The notes under the pieces: generated by a model
The model's database searches: none
What the model saw: the letters and a program-made list of their open reading frames with translations, nothing else
Told to the model about the DNA's origin: nothing
Assembly (NCBI RefSeq): GCF_013133775.1
Contig: NZ_JABGBO010000001.1
Coordinates: forward strand, 62,001 to 126,000
Source of the DNA: Pelistega europaea
Lineage (GTDB): Bacteria > Pseudomonadota > Gammaproteobacteria > Burkholderiales > Burkholderiaceae_B
Length of the DNA stretch: 64,000 bases
Reading direction: 5' to 3'
Translations under genes and position numbers: made by a program
Shown: positions 52,212-60,999 of the stretch, piece by piece
Numbering within the stretch: position 1 is the stretch's first letter
Layout: every line of letters starts with the position of its first letter

Positions 52212-53276
52212 ATGCGCATTCTTAATAAGACCCTTTTCGCTGCGCTAACAGCTACAGCCCTGTCGTTGTCTATTAATGTAGCTAAAGCTGCTGATATTAG
52301 TGCTCTGGAAGCAGCAGCCAAGCAAGAAGGCGAGGTAAATAGTCTTGGTATGCCTGATAGTTGGGCTAACTGGAAAGACACTTGGGAGGACCTAAATAAG
52401 AAATATGGTCTTAAACACGTAGATACGGACATGAGTTCAGCACAAGAGATTGCTAAGTTTGATGCAGAGAAGAAAAATGCAACGGCTGATATTGGTGACG
52501 TAGGTGCTTCATTTGGTCCTATTGCTAAGAAAAAAGGTGTGACACTTGCTTATAAGACAAGCTACTGGGATGATGTGCCAGCATGGGCAAAAGATGATGA
52601 AGGTCACTGGATGCTTGCTTATACAGGTACTATCGCTTTCATTGTTAATAAAGAAACAGTAAAAGACATTCCTCGCAGTTGGGCAGATTTGCTAAAAGGT
52701 ACTTATAAAGTGACAGTGGGTGATGTGAGTGCTGCTGCACAAGCCGTCAATGGTATCTTGGCAGCTAACTTTGCTTTGGGTGGTGATGAAAAAGACTTAA
52801 CTCCAGCCCTTGAATTCTTTGCAAAATTAGCAAAACAAGGCCGTGTGGGTAATGTAGACCCTAGTATCACTAACCTTGAAAAAGGTGAGGTGGATATGGC
52901 AATTCTTTGGGACTTCAATGGTCTAAACTATCGTGACAAGATTGACCCAAAACGTTTTGAAGTGTTGATTCCTTCAGATGGTTCTGTGATGTCTGGTTAC
53001 TCAACCATTATCAATAAGTATGCTAAGCATCCTAATGCAGCGAAGTTAGCTCGCGAGTATATCTTCTCTGACGAGGGTCAAATCAATCTAGCACGTGGCT
53101 ATGCACGTCCTATTCGTGCAGAAAAGATTAAATTACCTGAAGATGTTGTAAGCAAATTGCTTCCTGCTGAACAATATAAGAGTGCACGTCCTATCAAGGA
53201 TCCTGTAGCTTGGGAGAAAACTTCTAAGAAACTTCCTCGTCAATGGCAAGAGCAAGTTATTATGAATATGAAGTAA
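52212..53276 (+). CDS. ABC transporter periplasmic substrate-binding protein
   Basis: A 354-residue binding protein with a Sec signal peptide (about residues 1-27, cleavage after AKA). The mature part has the two-lobed pattern of family 1/Fe3+-thiamine-type solute-binding proteins (LEAAAKQEGEVNSLGMPDSW, ADIGDVGASFGPIAKKKG, MAILWDFNG and the late YARPIRAEK). ATG 52212 is 7 bp after AGGAG; an ATG two codons upstream is too close. It is the first gene of a five-gene operon behind a Pho box, so a phosphorus compound (phosphonate or phosphate ester) is the most likely ligand. 2-aminoethylphosphonate-type transporters are the nearest known type by composition. Confidence 0.87.
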   Translation: MRILNKTLFAALTATALSLSINVAKAADISALEAAAKQEGEVNSLGMPDSWANWKDTWEDLNKKYGLKHVDTDMSSAQEIAKFDAEKKNATADIGDVGASFGPIAKKKGVTLAYKTSYWDDVPAWAKDDEGHWMLAYTGTIAFIVNKETVKDIPRSWADLLKGTYKVTVGDVSAAAQAVNGILAANFALGGDEKDLTPALEFFAKLAKQGRVGNVDPSITNLEKGEVDMAILWDFNGLNYRDKIDPKRFEVLIPSDGSVMSGYSTIINKYAKHPNAAKLAREYIFSDEGQINLARGYARPIRAEKIKLPEDVVSKLLPAEQYKSARPIKDPVAWEKTSKKLPRQWQEQVIMNMK

Positions 53277-53296
53277 TTGCTTGATGGGGAAAGGTA

Positions 53297-54100
53297 ATGA
53301 AAGTAGTACTCGTGTTATTGGATGGATTGAACTACGCCACAGCAGACCGCTGTTTGGGACATCTTAAAGCACTTTGTCGCAAGGGATTGGGGCAGAGCTA
53401 TATTGTACGCAGTGAGCTTCCAGCTCTCTCACGACCGCTTTATGAATGTGTCCTGACGGGGGTTACGCCGGTGGACAGTGGTGTCGTCAATAACCGAGTA
53501 GTACGCCTTTCTTACGAAAAGAGCATTTTTCATTATGCAACGGCAGCTGGTTTAAAGACTGCAGCTGCCGCCTATCACTGGGTGAGTGAACTCTATAATC
53601 GCGCCCCATTTGTGGCTCCACGTGATCGTCATACTGATGATGAGAGTTTGCCTATTCAACATGGGCACTTTTATTATGCGGATCAATATCCTGATTCGCA
53701 TTTATTTGCTGACGGCGAGAGTTTGCGCTTGCGTCACAATCCAGATTTTTTATTTATTCACTCAATGAATATTGATGATGCTGGCCATGTTTATGGTCAG
53801 GATACTCGTCAGTATCGTGATTCTGCACGTGCTGTGGACAATATCATGTCGGATTACATTGCAACTTGGTTGGCAGAAGGGTATCAAGTGATTATTACTG
53901 CAGATCATGGTATGGATGATGATGGCAACCACTGCGGAGACTCTGATGTTGAAACTTTGGTGCCTTTCTTTGTTTTTGGTAGTGGATTTAGTTTAGATAG
54001 CCAAGCGACAATTAAGCAGACAGAGATTTGCGGCACGGTTTGTCAGTTGCTCGGGGTTGCGCATGACAAGCCATTTAGCAGTACTTTACTAAAAGGATAA
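53297..54100 (+). CDS. Alkaline-phosphatase-superfamily hydrolase, cytoplasmic
   Basis: A 267-residue member of the alkaline phosphatase / nucleotide pyrophosphatase superfamily. The first metal Asp is in VLVLLDGLNYA. The likely Ser nucleophile is in ELPALSRPLYECVLTG. The second metal group is in HSMNIDDAGHVYG, and the third in ITADHGMDDDGNHCG. It is shorter than phosphonoacetate hydrolase (about 410 residues). There is no signal peptide, so it should act inside the cell on what the neighbouring transporter imports. It lies 20 bp after the binding-protein gene and 6 bp before a permease gene. It would release phosphate or phosphonate from an imported ester. Confidence 0.85.
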   Translation: MKVVLVLLDGLNYATADRCLGHLKALCRKGLGQSYIVRSELPALSRPLYECVLTGVTPVDSGVVNNRVVRLSYEKSIFHYATAAGLKTAAAAYHWVSELYNRAPFVAPRDRHTDDESLPIQHGHFYYADQYPDSHLFADGESLRLRHNPDFLFIHSMNIDDAGHVYGQDTRQYRDSARAVDNIMSDYIATWLAEGYQVIITADHGMDDDGNHCGDSDVETLVPFFVFGSGFSLDSQATIKQTEICGTVCQLLGVAHDKPFSSTLLKG

Positions 54101-54106
54101 ATATTC

Positions 54107-54940
54107 ATGAAAGGCAAAGGCATCGCTCTTTTAGTCTGTATACCCTTTGTAGTGTTTTATCTACTTTTCCAAGTGGCTCCTCTTATTTGGGTAGTAATTA
54201 ATGGGTTTCAACTAGAAGATGGTGGTTGGGGATTAGAGAATTTTGAGGAGATTTTAAGCTCAAAATTTTATCTACAATCTATTCAGTTTTCTCTTGAAAT
54301 TTCTGTTTGGTCAAGTTTATTAGGGTTGGTAATTGCTTTTTTAGGCAGTTATTCTCTTAGTGCTTTACGACCCTCCAAGTTAGGCGATTTTATTCTATCG
54401 TTTAACAGTATGACAAGTAACTTTTCAGGGATTCCACTCGCTTTTGCTTTTATTATCTTGCTAGGTGTTAATGGGGCTGTAAATATTTTTCTACGCCAAA
54501 ATGGTTTTGATATTATTGATATTTATGGTAAAGAGGGTGTCATTATTATCTACACCTATTTCCAAATCCCATTGGCTGTATTGCTGCTCTATCCTGCTTT
54601 TGAAGTGTTACAAAAAGAATGGCAAGAGGCGGCAGAATTACTTGGTGCCAGTGTACTGACTTATTGGCGCAAGGTTGCGATTCCTGTGTTGATGCCTGCC
54701 TTATTTGGTACTTTGGTGATTTTATTTGCCAATGCTATCGGAGCCTACTCTACAGTATATGCTTTGAGTAGCGGTAACTTTAATATCGTACCTATCCGTA
54801 TTGGTTCGCTGATTTCGGGTGATTTATTCCTCAATCCGTATATGGCAAGTGCACTTGCCTTTATGTTGGTGATATTAATGCTATTAGTGACTCTAGTACA
54901 TCGTGTGGTATTAAGTCGCTATAACTACCAAGGAAAATAA
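54107..54940 (+). CDS. ABC transporter permease (first subunit)
   Basis: A 277-residue membrane protein with six predicted spans. It has the cytoplasmic EAA loop that contacts the ATPase (EWQEAAELLGASVLTYWRKVAIPVLMPAL). It starts 6 bp after the hydrolase gene, and the second permease follows 2 bp after its stop. It forms a heterodimeric channel with that protein. The family is that of iron, thiamine, putrescine and aminoethylphosphonate permeases; substrate is assigned only from the operon and Pho box. Confidence 0.92.
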   Translation: MKGKGIALLVCIPFVVFYLLFQVAPLIWVVINGFQLEDGGWGLENFEEILSSKFYLQSIQFSLEISVWSSLLGLVIAFLGSYSLSALRPSKLGDFILSFNSMTSNFSGIPLAFAFIILLGVNGAVNIFLRQNGFDIIDIYGKEGVIIIYTYFQIPLAVLLLYPAFEVLQKEWQEAAELLGASVLTYWRKVAIPVLMPALFGTLVILFANAIGAYSTVYALSSGNFNIVPIRIGSLISGDLFLNPYMASALAFMLVILMLLVTLVHRVVLSRYNYQGK

Positions 54941-54942
54941 CC

Positions 54943-55728
54943 ATGAAGAAGTTTAGCTTAAAAACCTATTACCATCAGTTGGTTGTTATCCTATTATTTT
55001 TGATTCTGCTCTCGCCTATTTTTGCTACTTTCTTGTATTCCATATCAACCTCATGGGGGGCGACTTTGTTGCCCGATGGACTAACTCTAGATTGGTATTG
55101 GAAGTTATGGAGTGATGAGCGTTTCTTGGCGTCTTTATGGCGTTCATTGTGGATTTGTTTTGCCTCCGTTTTTATCGCCATCTTATTTACTTTTCCAGTG
55201 ATTTTCGTGACGAACTATTATTTCCCTCGTCTCAAGTTGCTGATGAATTTGGTGATTATCCTACCATTTGCAGTGCCACCAGTGGTATCTTCAGTTGGCT
55301 TATTGCAGCTATATGCAGATGATCCTTTGCCGTTGACTGGGACTCCGTGGATTTTGATAGGGTGCTATTTTATGATTGCCCTTCCCTTTATCTACCGCTC
55401 TATTGAGAACAATATCCAAGCGCTTAATATACGTGATTTAGTAGATACTTCTCGTTTGCTTGGATCCAGTACAGTGATGGCAATTTTAAAGGTGATTCTA
55501 CCAAACTTACGTGATGGTATGTTGTCAGCGATTTTCTTGTCATTCTCCTTTTTAATTGGTGAGTTCTTGTTTGCCAATATGTTGGTGGGAGGGCAATATG
55601 AAACACTACAAGTTTACCTTTTTAATATCCGTTTTAAAGGTGGTCATTATTCAAGTGCGCTTGTTATTTCTTATTTCTTGTTGATTTTATTTGCCACCTT
55701 GATTGCGAACCGCTTTAGTAAAAAGTAG
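54943..55728 (+). CDS. ABC transporter permease (second subunit)
   Basis: A 261-residue membrane protein with about six spans and its own EAA-type loop (NIRDLVDTSRLLGSSTVMAILKVILPNLRDG). The first residue of the EAA motif is replaced, as is often seen in the second subunit of heterodimeric channels. ATG 54943 lies 2 bp after the first permease stop and 9 bp before the ATPase gene, so the transporter subunits are translated as a block. Confidence 0.92.
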   Translation: MKKFSLKTYYHQLVVILLFLILLSPIFATFLYSISTSWGATLLPDGLTLDWYWKLWSDERFLASLWRSLWICFASVFIAILFTFPVIFVTNYYFPRLKLLMNLVIILPFAVPPVVSSVGLLQLYADDPLPLTGTPWILIGCYFMIALPFIYRSIENNIQALNIRDLVDTSRLLGSSTVMAILKVILPNLRDGMLSAIFLSFSFLIGEFLFANMLVGGQYETLQVYLFNIRFKGGHYSSALVISYFLLILFATLIANRFSKK

Positions 55729-55737
55729 AGGTACAAA

Positions 55738-56733
55738 ATGTCTTATTTGCAAGTTGCGAATCTTAATAAACACTATGGTGATAATGTCATTTTTCAGAAC
55801 ATTAATTTTTATGCTGAAAAAGGCGAATTTGTGACTCTACTTGGTCCTAGTGGTTGCGGTAAATCAACCTTGTTGCGTTGCATTGCAGGTTTGACTGATA
55901 TTGATAGTGGTTCTATCACATTAAATAGTCGTGATATTACTCATATGTCACCACAAAAACGTCATATCGCTATGGTATTCCAAAGTTATGCCCTGTTTCC
56001 TAATATGACAGTTCAGGAGAATGTGGCCTTTGGTCTTAAAATGAAAAAAGTGCCTGATGCAGAGATTAAGCAACGTGTGGCACACATCTTAGAACTGGTG
56101 GAATTAGGGGCTTATGCCGATCGTTATACACATCAGTTATCCGGAGGGCAAAGACAGCGTGTGGCTTTGGCTCGTTCGTTGGTGACTAATCCTGATTTGC
56201 TACTATTAGATGAGCCTTTATCGGCACTAGATGCCCGTATCCGTCGCCATTTACGTGAGCAGATTAAGGCTATCCAACAAGAACTTAATTTAACCACAAT
56301 TTTTGTGACCCATGACCAAGAAGAAGCATTGGCCATGTCAGACCGTATTGTGCTGATGAACCAAGGAAAAATTGAGCAAAACTGTGATGCAGAGACTCTA
56401 TACCTCGAACCTGTTAGCCATTTTAGTGCTGGGTTTATTGGTAACTATAACATTCTATCTGCTCAAGAAGCGGGGCGTTTATTAGCACGTCCGATGGGGC
56501 ATGATATTGCAATCCGTCCAGAGTCCATCCAGTTGACTATGGCTAGTCAAGAAAGTTATGGCGTGGGTAAAGTTGTTGATCGTAGTCTGCTGGGTAATAT
56601 CATCCGCTACCGTGTAGCAGTACATGATATGGAGTTGCAAGTTGACTTATTGAATCTTTCTAAAGAGTCTATGCTACCTATAGGAGCATTAGTGAATTTA
56701 CAAATTCAACAAGAGCAGATTCGTGCGTTGTAA
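55738..56733 (+). CDS. ABC transporter ATP-binding protein
   Basis: A 331-residue ATPase with all canonical motifs: Walker A GPSGCGKST, Q-loop VFQSYALFP, signature LSGGQRQRVALARSL, Walker B LLLLDEPLSALD and H-loop VTHDQEEAL. After about residue 240 a TOBE domain follows (DIAIRPESIQL..VVDRSLLGNIIRYRV), as in CUT1/spermidine/iron-type importers. It energises the two permeases encoded upstream. It is the last gene of the operon; the next 60 bp lead into a convergent small ORF. Confidence 0.94.
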   Translation: MSYLQVANLNKHYGDNVIFQNINFYAEKGEFVTLLGPSGCGKSTLLRCIAGLTDIDSGSITLNSRDITHMSPQKRHIAMVFQSYALFPNMTVQENVAFGLKMKKVPDAEIKQRVAHILELVELGAYADRYTHQLSGGQRQRVALARSLVTNPDLLLLDEPLSALDARIRRHLREQIKAIQQELNLTTIFVTHDQEEALAMSDRIVLMNQGKIEQNCDAETLYLEPVSHFSAGFIGNYNILSAQEAGRLLARPMGHDIAIRPESIQLTMASQESYGVGKVVDRSLLGNIIRYRVAVHDMELQVDLLNLSKESMLPIGALVNLQIQQEQIRAL

Positions 56734-56793
56734 CTGATTAGTGCTGCTATAACTCTATTCTTGTGTAAACTTGTTTTGATGCTATTCCCTTAT

Positions 56794-56895
56794 CTAAAGG
56801 GGGTACTGCTGCAAAATAGATGGAAGGTTTATCAAGGCACAGACAATTAGTACTAACATCACGATTTGACGGACTTTTTTACAAGGGTTTATCAT
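56794..56895 (-). CDS. Small membrane peptide behind a Fur box (33 aa)
   Basis: A 33-residue ORF starting MINPCKKVRQ and continuing into one hydrophobic span (IVMLVLIVCALINLPSIL), ending in QQYPL. A GAGG site stands 8-9 bp before the ATG, and a near-perfect Fur box lies 17 bp upstream on the correct side. It has positive residues before the span, so an N-in orientation is likely. It is too short for standard gene callers. I recognise no family; it does not look like HemP. Coding status rests on ribosome site, Fur box and membrane-like composition. Confidence 0.55.
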   Translation of the reverse strand: MINPCKKVRQIVMLVLIVCALINLPSILQQYPL

Positions 56896-56911
56896 AATTA
56901 TCCTCAATATA

Positions 56912-56930
56912 AATGATAATCATTCTCAAT
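56912..56930 (-). promoter_or_regulatory. Fur box
   Basis: AATGATAATCATTCTCAAT closely matches the 19-bp Fur consensus GATAATGATAATCATTATC. On the plus strand no gene follows before the convergent terminator at 57047; on the minus strand a 33-codon ORF with a ribosome binding site begins 17 bp away. It therefore most likely serves that ORF or a small RNA. Confidence 0.78.
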
Positions 56931-57046
56931 TATATAGAAGGAATATAATTTTGACAACCCTTTTTTTGGATTATGTACTTTGCCAACATGCAACTTTCTT
57001 GATGAAGGTTTTTTACTTAAAGCCTCTAGTTTGCATACTCGTACAT

Positions 57047-57082
57047 AAAAAATAGCCTTGAACTCACAAACTCAAGGCTATT
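57047..57082 (-). terminator. Terminator of the prfC-downstream unit
   Basis: A perfect 11-bp stem AATAGCCTTGA/TCAAGGCTATT with a 10-base loop. On the minus strand its stem ends in ATT and runs into TTTT, giving a T-run. It lies 60 bp after the stop of the small exported protein gene. Confidence 0.85.
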
Positions 57083-57141
57083 AAATCTTCACAAAGGGTT
57101 TTAAGTATTCAACTGCATTAAAAATCTACAATAGTATAGTC

Positions 57142-57681
57142 TTATCGTGCAGGACAATCATCTACGCGTCCCCATGCCTTATTGGCACCACAATAGTGCT
57201 CACGAGTCTCACCCACACATCTAGCCCTATCAAAGAATCCTAATTGACGGCAGGCGGCCATCTCGCGTTGGAAGTCTGCTTGCCAGCCTGACACATTGTT
57301 ATTTGGAGCTGGTTGTATGGTTTGTCCGATAGGACGAGTATTTACAACACGACTTGCAGAATCAGCATTAATCACTGAGTCTAAGATAAATGGAATAGAG
57401 TCTGTTTTATCTTCAGAGAGGTTTTCTGCTTTGATATGCCAGTCAATCTCAGGCATGGCTTCTGGCAAACCTATACGACCACTCATTAGTAATTGTGGAG
57501 GTTGGCGCATCAAAGGTACTCCATTTGCATCAACAGGGGGTGCTGGGTCATTCTCATTAATATTTGGAAGGTTGGCCTGTTTAGGAGCGTGAGCAATCAG
57601 CCAATCGCCTGTGTATAGACCACCTGCGGTTGCAATGCCTGCCAACACCAATAGAGTAAAAAGGAGTATACGCCAACTCAT
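57142..57681 (-). CDS. Uncharacterised membrane-anchored or exported protein
   Basis: A 179-residue protein with an N-terminal hydrophobic segment (residues 4-22) that is either a signal peptide or an anchor. A Pro/Asn-rich linker (NLPNINENDPAPPVDANGVP) follows, and a C-terminal domain with four Cys (CRQLGFFDRARC, YCGANKAWGRVDDC) that probably form two disulfides in the periplasm. The C-terminal Cys spacing resembles small periplasmic or lysozyme-inhibitor-like modules, but I cannot name a family. It starts 17 bp after prfC and shares its strand and terminator. Confidence 0.72.
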   Translation of the reverse strand: MSWRILLFTLLVLAGIATAGGLYTGDWLIAHAPKQANLPNINENDPAPPVDANGVPLMRQPPQLLMSGRIGLPEAMPEIDWHIKAENLSEDKTDSIPFILDSVINADSASRVVNTRPIGQTIQPAPNNNVSGWQADFQREMAACRQLGFFDRARCVGETREHYCGANKAWGRVDDCPAR

Positions 57682-57698
57682 GATACCGTCCTTATACG

Positions 57699-59315
57699 TT
57701 AATCGTTATCGCGAAATACCTGACCGCCATGTTCACGCATGGCATGGAATTTAATATCAGGATTAAGTTCTTCGGCTACTCTTAATTGTGCCATAGAACT
57801 AACTAAAAAAGCAGGAGCATCGACCACATCATAGGCAATATGTTGTGCATTGCTTGCCATAAATTTACGTAAAGCAGCAGGGTTATCGCTAGTAAACCAA
57901 CGAGCCATCGTGTAGCGAGAAGGCATTAAGCGTGCATCTACCCCATATTCTGTCTTAAGGCGATGAACTACCACCTCAAATTGGAGTTGTCCTACCGCAC
58001 CGAGTAATAAGGCTCCACCTGCTGCCTCTGGTCGGAACACTTGAATAGCTCCCTCTTCACCTAGCTGTGTAAGACCTGTACGAAGTTGCTTGCTACGCAG
58101 AGGGTCTTTTACCTCTACTGCTTGGAATAATTCAGGAGCAAAAAATGGTAATCCCGTGAATTGCAAGTTCTCACCTTCTGTCAAGACATCCCCTAAGTGT
58201 AGTACACCATGATTAGGGATACCAATAACATCTCCTGCATAAGCCTCATCTAACAGCTCTCGTCGTTGTGAAAGGAAAGACACTACGTTATTAGGTCGGA
58301 TTTCCTTGTTGGTACGACTCACTTTAAGACGCATACCACGTTCAAATCGTCCGGAACTCACACGTACGAAAGCCACACGATCGCGATGTGCTGGGTCCAT
58401 GTTGGCTTGTACTTTAAACACTACCCCAGTGAACTTAGGTTCATCAGGCTCTACTATGCGTTGCAACGCTTGGCGAGCCCCAGGTTTAGGAGCCCATTCA
58501 ACAAGGGTGTCTAACACTTCTTGTACACCAAAATTATTGACTGCTGAACCAAAGAATACAGGAGTCTGCTTACCTGCTAAAAATTCTTGGTGAGAAAAGG
58601 ACGGTGCGGCTTCTTGGATAAGTTCAATTTCTTCTAAGGCCTTATCATAGTAGGAGCCGAATTTCTCTTTGATAATAGGATTGTGAAGCCCTTTGATAAA
58701 TTCGCTATTCCCATCCAGACGCTCTTGCCCAGCTTGGAATAAACGCATTTGGTCATTGCGTAGGTCGAACACGCCACCAAAGTGCTTACCCATACCAATA
58801 GGCCATGAAAAAGGAATCGCATCCATGCCAAGGTGAGATTCGATTTCACTTAATAGGTCAAGAGGCTCTTTTACCTCACGGTCTAGCTTGTTGACAAAAG
58901 TGATAATCGGAGTATTACGTGCACGACAAACTTGCAATAGACGGATAGTTTGAGGCTCAATACCGTTAGCAGCATCAATCACCATGATGGCAGAATCTAC
59001 GGCTGTTAATACGCGATAGGTGTCTTCAGAGAAGTCTTGGTGCCCTGGAGTATCAAGTAAATTAATCACACAGTCTTTATATTCCATCTGCATGACCGAA
59101 GAGGCAACCGAAATACCACGTTGCTTTTCAATTTCCATCCAGTCAGAGGCAGCATGACGGCTGGCTTTACGCGCTTTTACGCTACCTGCAATCTGAATCG
59201 CTCCTGAAAAAAGAAGGAGTTTTTCAGTTAACGTAGTTTTACCCGCATCAGGGTGAGAAATAATGGCAAACGTGCGACGACGAGCAACTTCTTGTGCTAT
59301 AGACAATGACGACAT
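57699..59315 (-). CDS. prfC: Peptide chain release factor 3
   Basis: A 538-residue translational GTPase. The P-loop is ISHPDAGKTTLTEKLL, the switch II region DTPGHQDFSEDTYR, and the guanine-specific NKLD is in FVNKLDREV. RF3-specific segments follow (KKIL-type domain III, FFAPELFQAVEVKDPLRSKQL, GAVGQLQFEVVVHRLKTEYGVDA). It recycles RF1 and RF2 from terminated ribosomes. Length and motifs are typical. A small exported-protein gene follows on the same strand. Confidence 0.97.
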   Translation of the reverse strand: MSSLSIAQEVARRRTFAIISHPDAGKTTLTEKLLLFSGAIQIAGSVKARKASRHAASDWMEIEKQRGISVASSVMQMEYKDCVINLLDTPGHQDFSEDTYRVLTAVDSAIMVIDAANGIEPQTIRLLQVCRARNTPIITFVNKLDREVKEPLDLLSEIESHLGMDAIPFSWPIGMGKHFGGVFDLRNDQMRLFQAGQERLDGNSEFIKGLHNPIIKEKFGSYYDKALEEIELIQEAAPSFSHQEFLAGKQTPVFFGSAVNNFGVQEVLDTLVEWAPKPGARQALQRIVEPDEPKFTGVVFKVQANMDPAHRDRVAFVRVSSGRFERGMRLKVSRTNKEIRPNNVVSFLSQRRELLDEAYAGDVIGIPNHGVLHLGDVLTEGENLQFTGLPFFAPELFQAVEVKDPLRSKQLRTGLTQLGEEGAIQVFRPEAAGGALLLGAVGQLQFEVVVHRLKTEYGVDARLMPSRYTMARWFTSDNPAALRKFMASNAQHIAYDVVDAPAFLVSSMAQLRVAEELNPDIKFHAMREHGGQVFRDND

Positions 59316-59411
59316 TGTGAGTTAATCAATCCTAAACTATAAACGCTCTATTTTAAACGTTTAATGAGGGATAAATCACAGTAAATAGCGATTAAGTGTA
59401 AAACTCTGTGA

Positions 59412-60050
59412 TTAGTGAGGAGTTGTGTCTGGACTCATTAACCCCATAAATACAGCGGCAGTAATAAACAACACCCCAAAAATCTTATTGAGAGCTGCTG
59501 CCCGATGCGGTTGACGCATAAATTTCATAATACGTGAAGCTAAACCAGTATATCCTGCCATAATAATCATGTCCGCTGCGACCAAGGTGGCACAGATGAT
59601 GATATATTGAGGAATATGAGGCGCGTGCAAATTGAGAAACTGAGGAGTTACAGCAATTAAAAACACGGCTCCTTTGGGGTTGGTGAGGTTAACTAAAATG
59701 CCTTGGGTGATTAATTGTAAGGGTGATAGTAACAGTGGTTGAGTCTCATCAATTTTAATAATGGCAACAGGCGAGCGGTATTGCTTGTAGCCAAGATACA
59801 GTAGATAAGCGACACCTGTCCATTTCACAATCTCAAATGCGATGGGTGAAGTAGCTAGAATAGCACCAACACCAATTACACTGATGACATATTGAGCCGC
59901 ATAACCAATAGCCAGCCCTACTGCATTCCAATAGCCTCTTCCAAAACCAAAGCGTAAACCTGAAGCCATTGAAGAAACAGCCCCTGGACCAGGTGATAAA
60001 GAAATCGCAAAAGATGCAAAGCATAAATTCACCCAGACTGCCCAAGTCAT
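59412..60050 (-). CDS. LysE family transporter
   Basis: A 212-residue membrane protein of the LysE/RhtB family with six predicted spans. The signature is SLSPGPGAVSSMASGLRFG, and VNLTNPKGAVFLIAVTPQF is the second conserved element. ATG 60050 stands 7-8 bp after GGAG; an in-frame ATG ten codons upstream lacks such a site. It is the second LysE-type exporter in the window and is clearly diverged from the one at 35.7 kb. The substrate is unknown; amino acids are typical. Confidence 0.9.
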   Translation of the reverse strand: MTWAVWVNLCFASFAISLSPGPGAVSSMASGLRFGFGRGYWNAVGLAIGYAAQYVISVIGVGAILATSPIAFEIVKWTGVAYLLYLGYKQYRSPVAIIKIDETQPLLLSPLQLITQGILVNLTNPKGAVFLIAVTPQFLNLHAPHIPQYIIICATLVAADMIIMAGYTGLASRIMKFMRQPHRAAALNKIFGVLFITAAVFMGLMSPDTTPH

Positions 60051-60390
60051 GCTGAACTCCAGAAATAAAGATAAAGACATTCACTATATAGGAGAGCGAC
60101 ATCATTTGGCAAGTGGTGGTACTATGATTGTGGTGAAATAACAAATAGGGATGGTATAGAAGAGGTTTGTTATACAATCGACCTCTACTCCCATGTAATC
60201 ATCATAGATTATTATGACCTTATCAAGTGGTTTAGCATTTGTGTAATTGAAAAAAACAGATTAGACTGAAAAGGTGTTTAATAAGTGGTGCATTTTGCAT
60301 AATAGTCATTGGTAGAATCGGTCTATATAGGTTATATAGGCGGTTTATGGGTTGTTACGCACCTGATGTGCTAGTTCTTAAGGAAAATAT
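60051..60390. other. Intergenic region between LysE gene and lemA
   Basis: 340 bp between divergent genes, A+T-rich, with a short GGTCTATATAGG/TTATATAGG direct repeat near 60321-60342. It must hold both promoters. I see no gene or clear operator. Confidence 0.4.
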
Positions 60391-60999
60391 ATGAAATTTT
60401 TACGTGTGTTAATGATGCTATTTATCTCAGTGATTCTATCTGGTTGTGGTTATAACCAGATTCAAACCTTAGATGAAAGTGTTAAAACGGCTTGGTCTGA
60501 GGTGCTTAACCAATACCAACGTCGTGCCGACTTAGTGCCTCAAATCGTTGCTAGCGTTGATGCGTATATGACGCATGAAAAAGATGTTTTAACGCAAGTC
60601 ACTGAAGCGCGAGCTAAAGTGGGTTCGTTACAAGTTTCCCCTAATCGTTTACCTACTGAAGAAGAAATGAAGCAATTCCAAGCTGCGCAAGGTCAAATGA
60701 CCTCGGCATTGTCGCGTTTATTAGCAGTATCTGAGAATTATCCTGATTTAAAAGCGAGTGGTTTGTTTAGCGATTTAAACGTACAACTTGAAGGAACAGA
60801 AAATCGTATCGCGACAGCACGCACTCGCTATATTCGTGAGGTACAAGCTTATAACACTTATATTCGCCAATTCCCTCAAGTGATTATTGCGAAGATTTTT
60901 GGCTATTCAGTTAAGCCCAACTTTGGTGTGGAGAATCAAGCTGAAATTATGAAAGCACCTAAAGTGCAATTTAGTAATAGCCCAGCAAAAGCACAATGA
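60391..60999 (+). CDS. lemA: LemA family lipoprotein
   Basis: A 202-residue LemA-family protein. The N-terminal signal peptide ends in lipobox LSGC (Cys19). A long helical bundle follows with the family hallmarks VKTAWSEVLNQYQRRADLVPQIV and YPDLKASGLFSDLNVQLEGTENRIATARTRYI. It is probably anchored to a membrane by its lipid. It overlaps the next gene, a TPM-domain protein, by 4 bp, the usual pairing for LemA. The physiological role of the family is not settled; it is often tied to envelope maintenance. Confidence 0.93.
   Translation: MKFLRVLMMLFISVILSGCGYNQIQTLDESVKTAWSEVLNQYQRRADLVPQIVASVDAYMTHEKDVLTQVTEARAKVGSLQVSPNRLPTEEEMKQFQAAQGQMTSALSRLLAVSENYPDLKASGLFSDLNVQLEGTENRIATARTRYIREVQAYNTYIRQFPQVIIAKIFGYSVKPNFGVENQAEIMKAPKVQFSNSPAKAQ

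Noticed and set aside
57047-57082. The 57047 hairpin as terminator of a Fur-regulated small RNA on the plus strand
   Set aside because: The T-run lies on the minus-strand side, so it fits the convergent prfC unit; a plus-strand RNA cannot be excluded but has no terminator of its own here.
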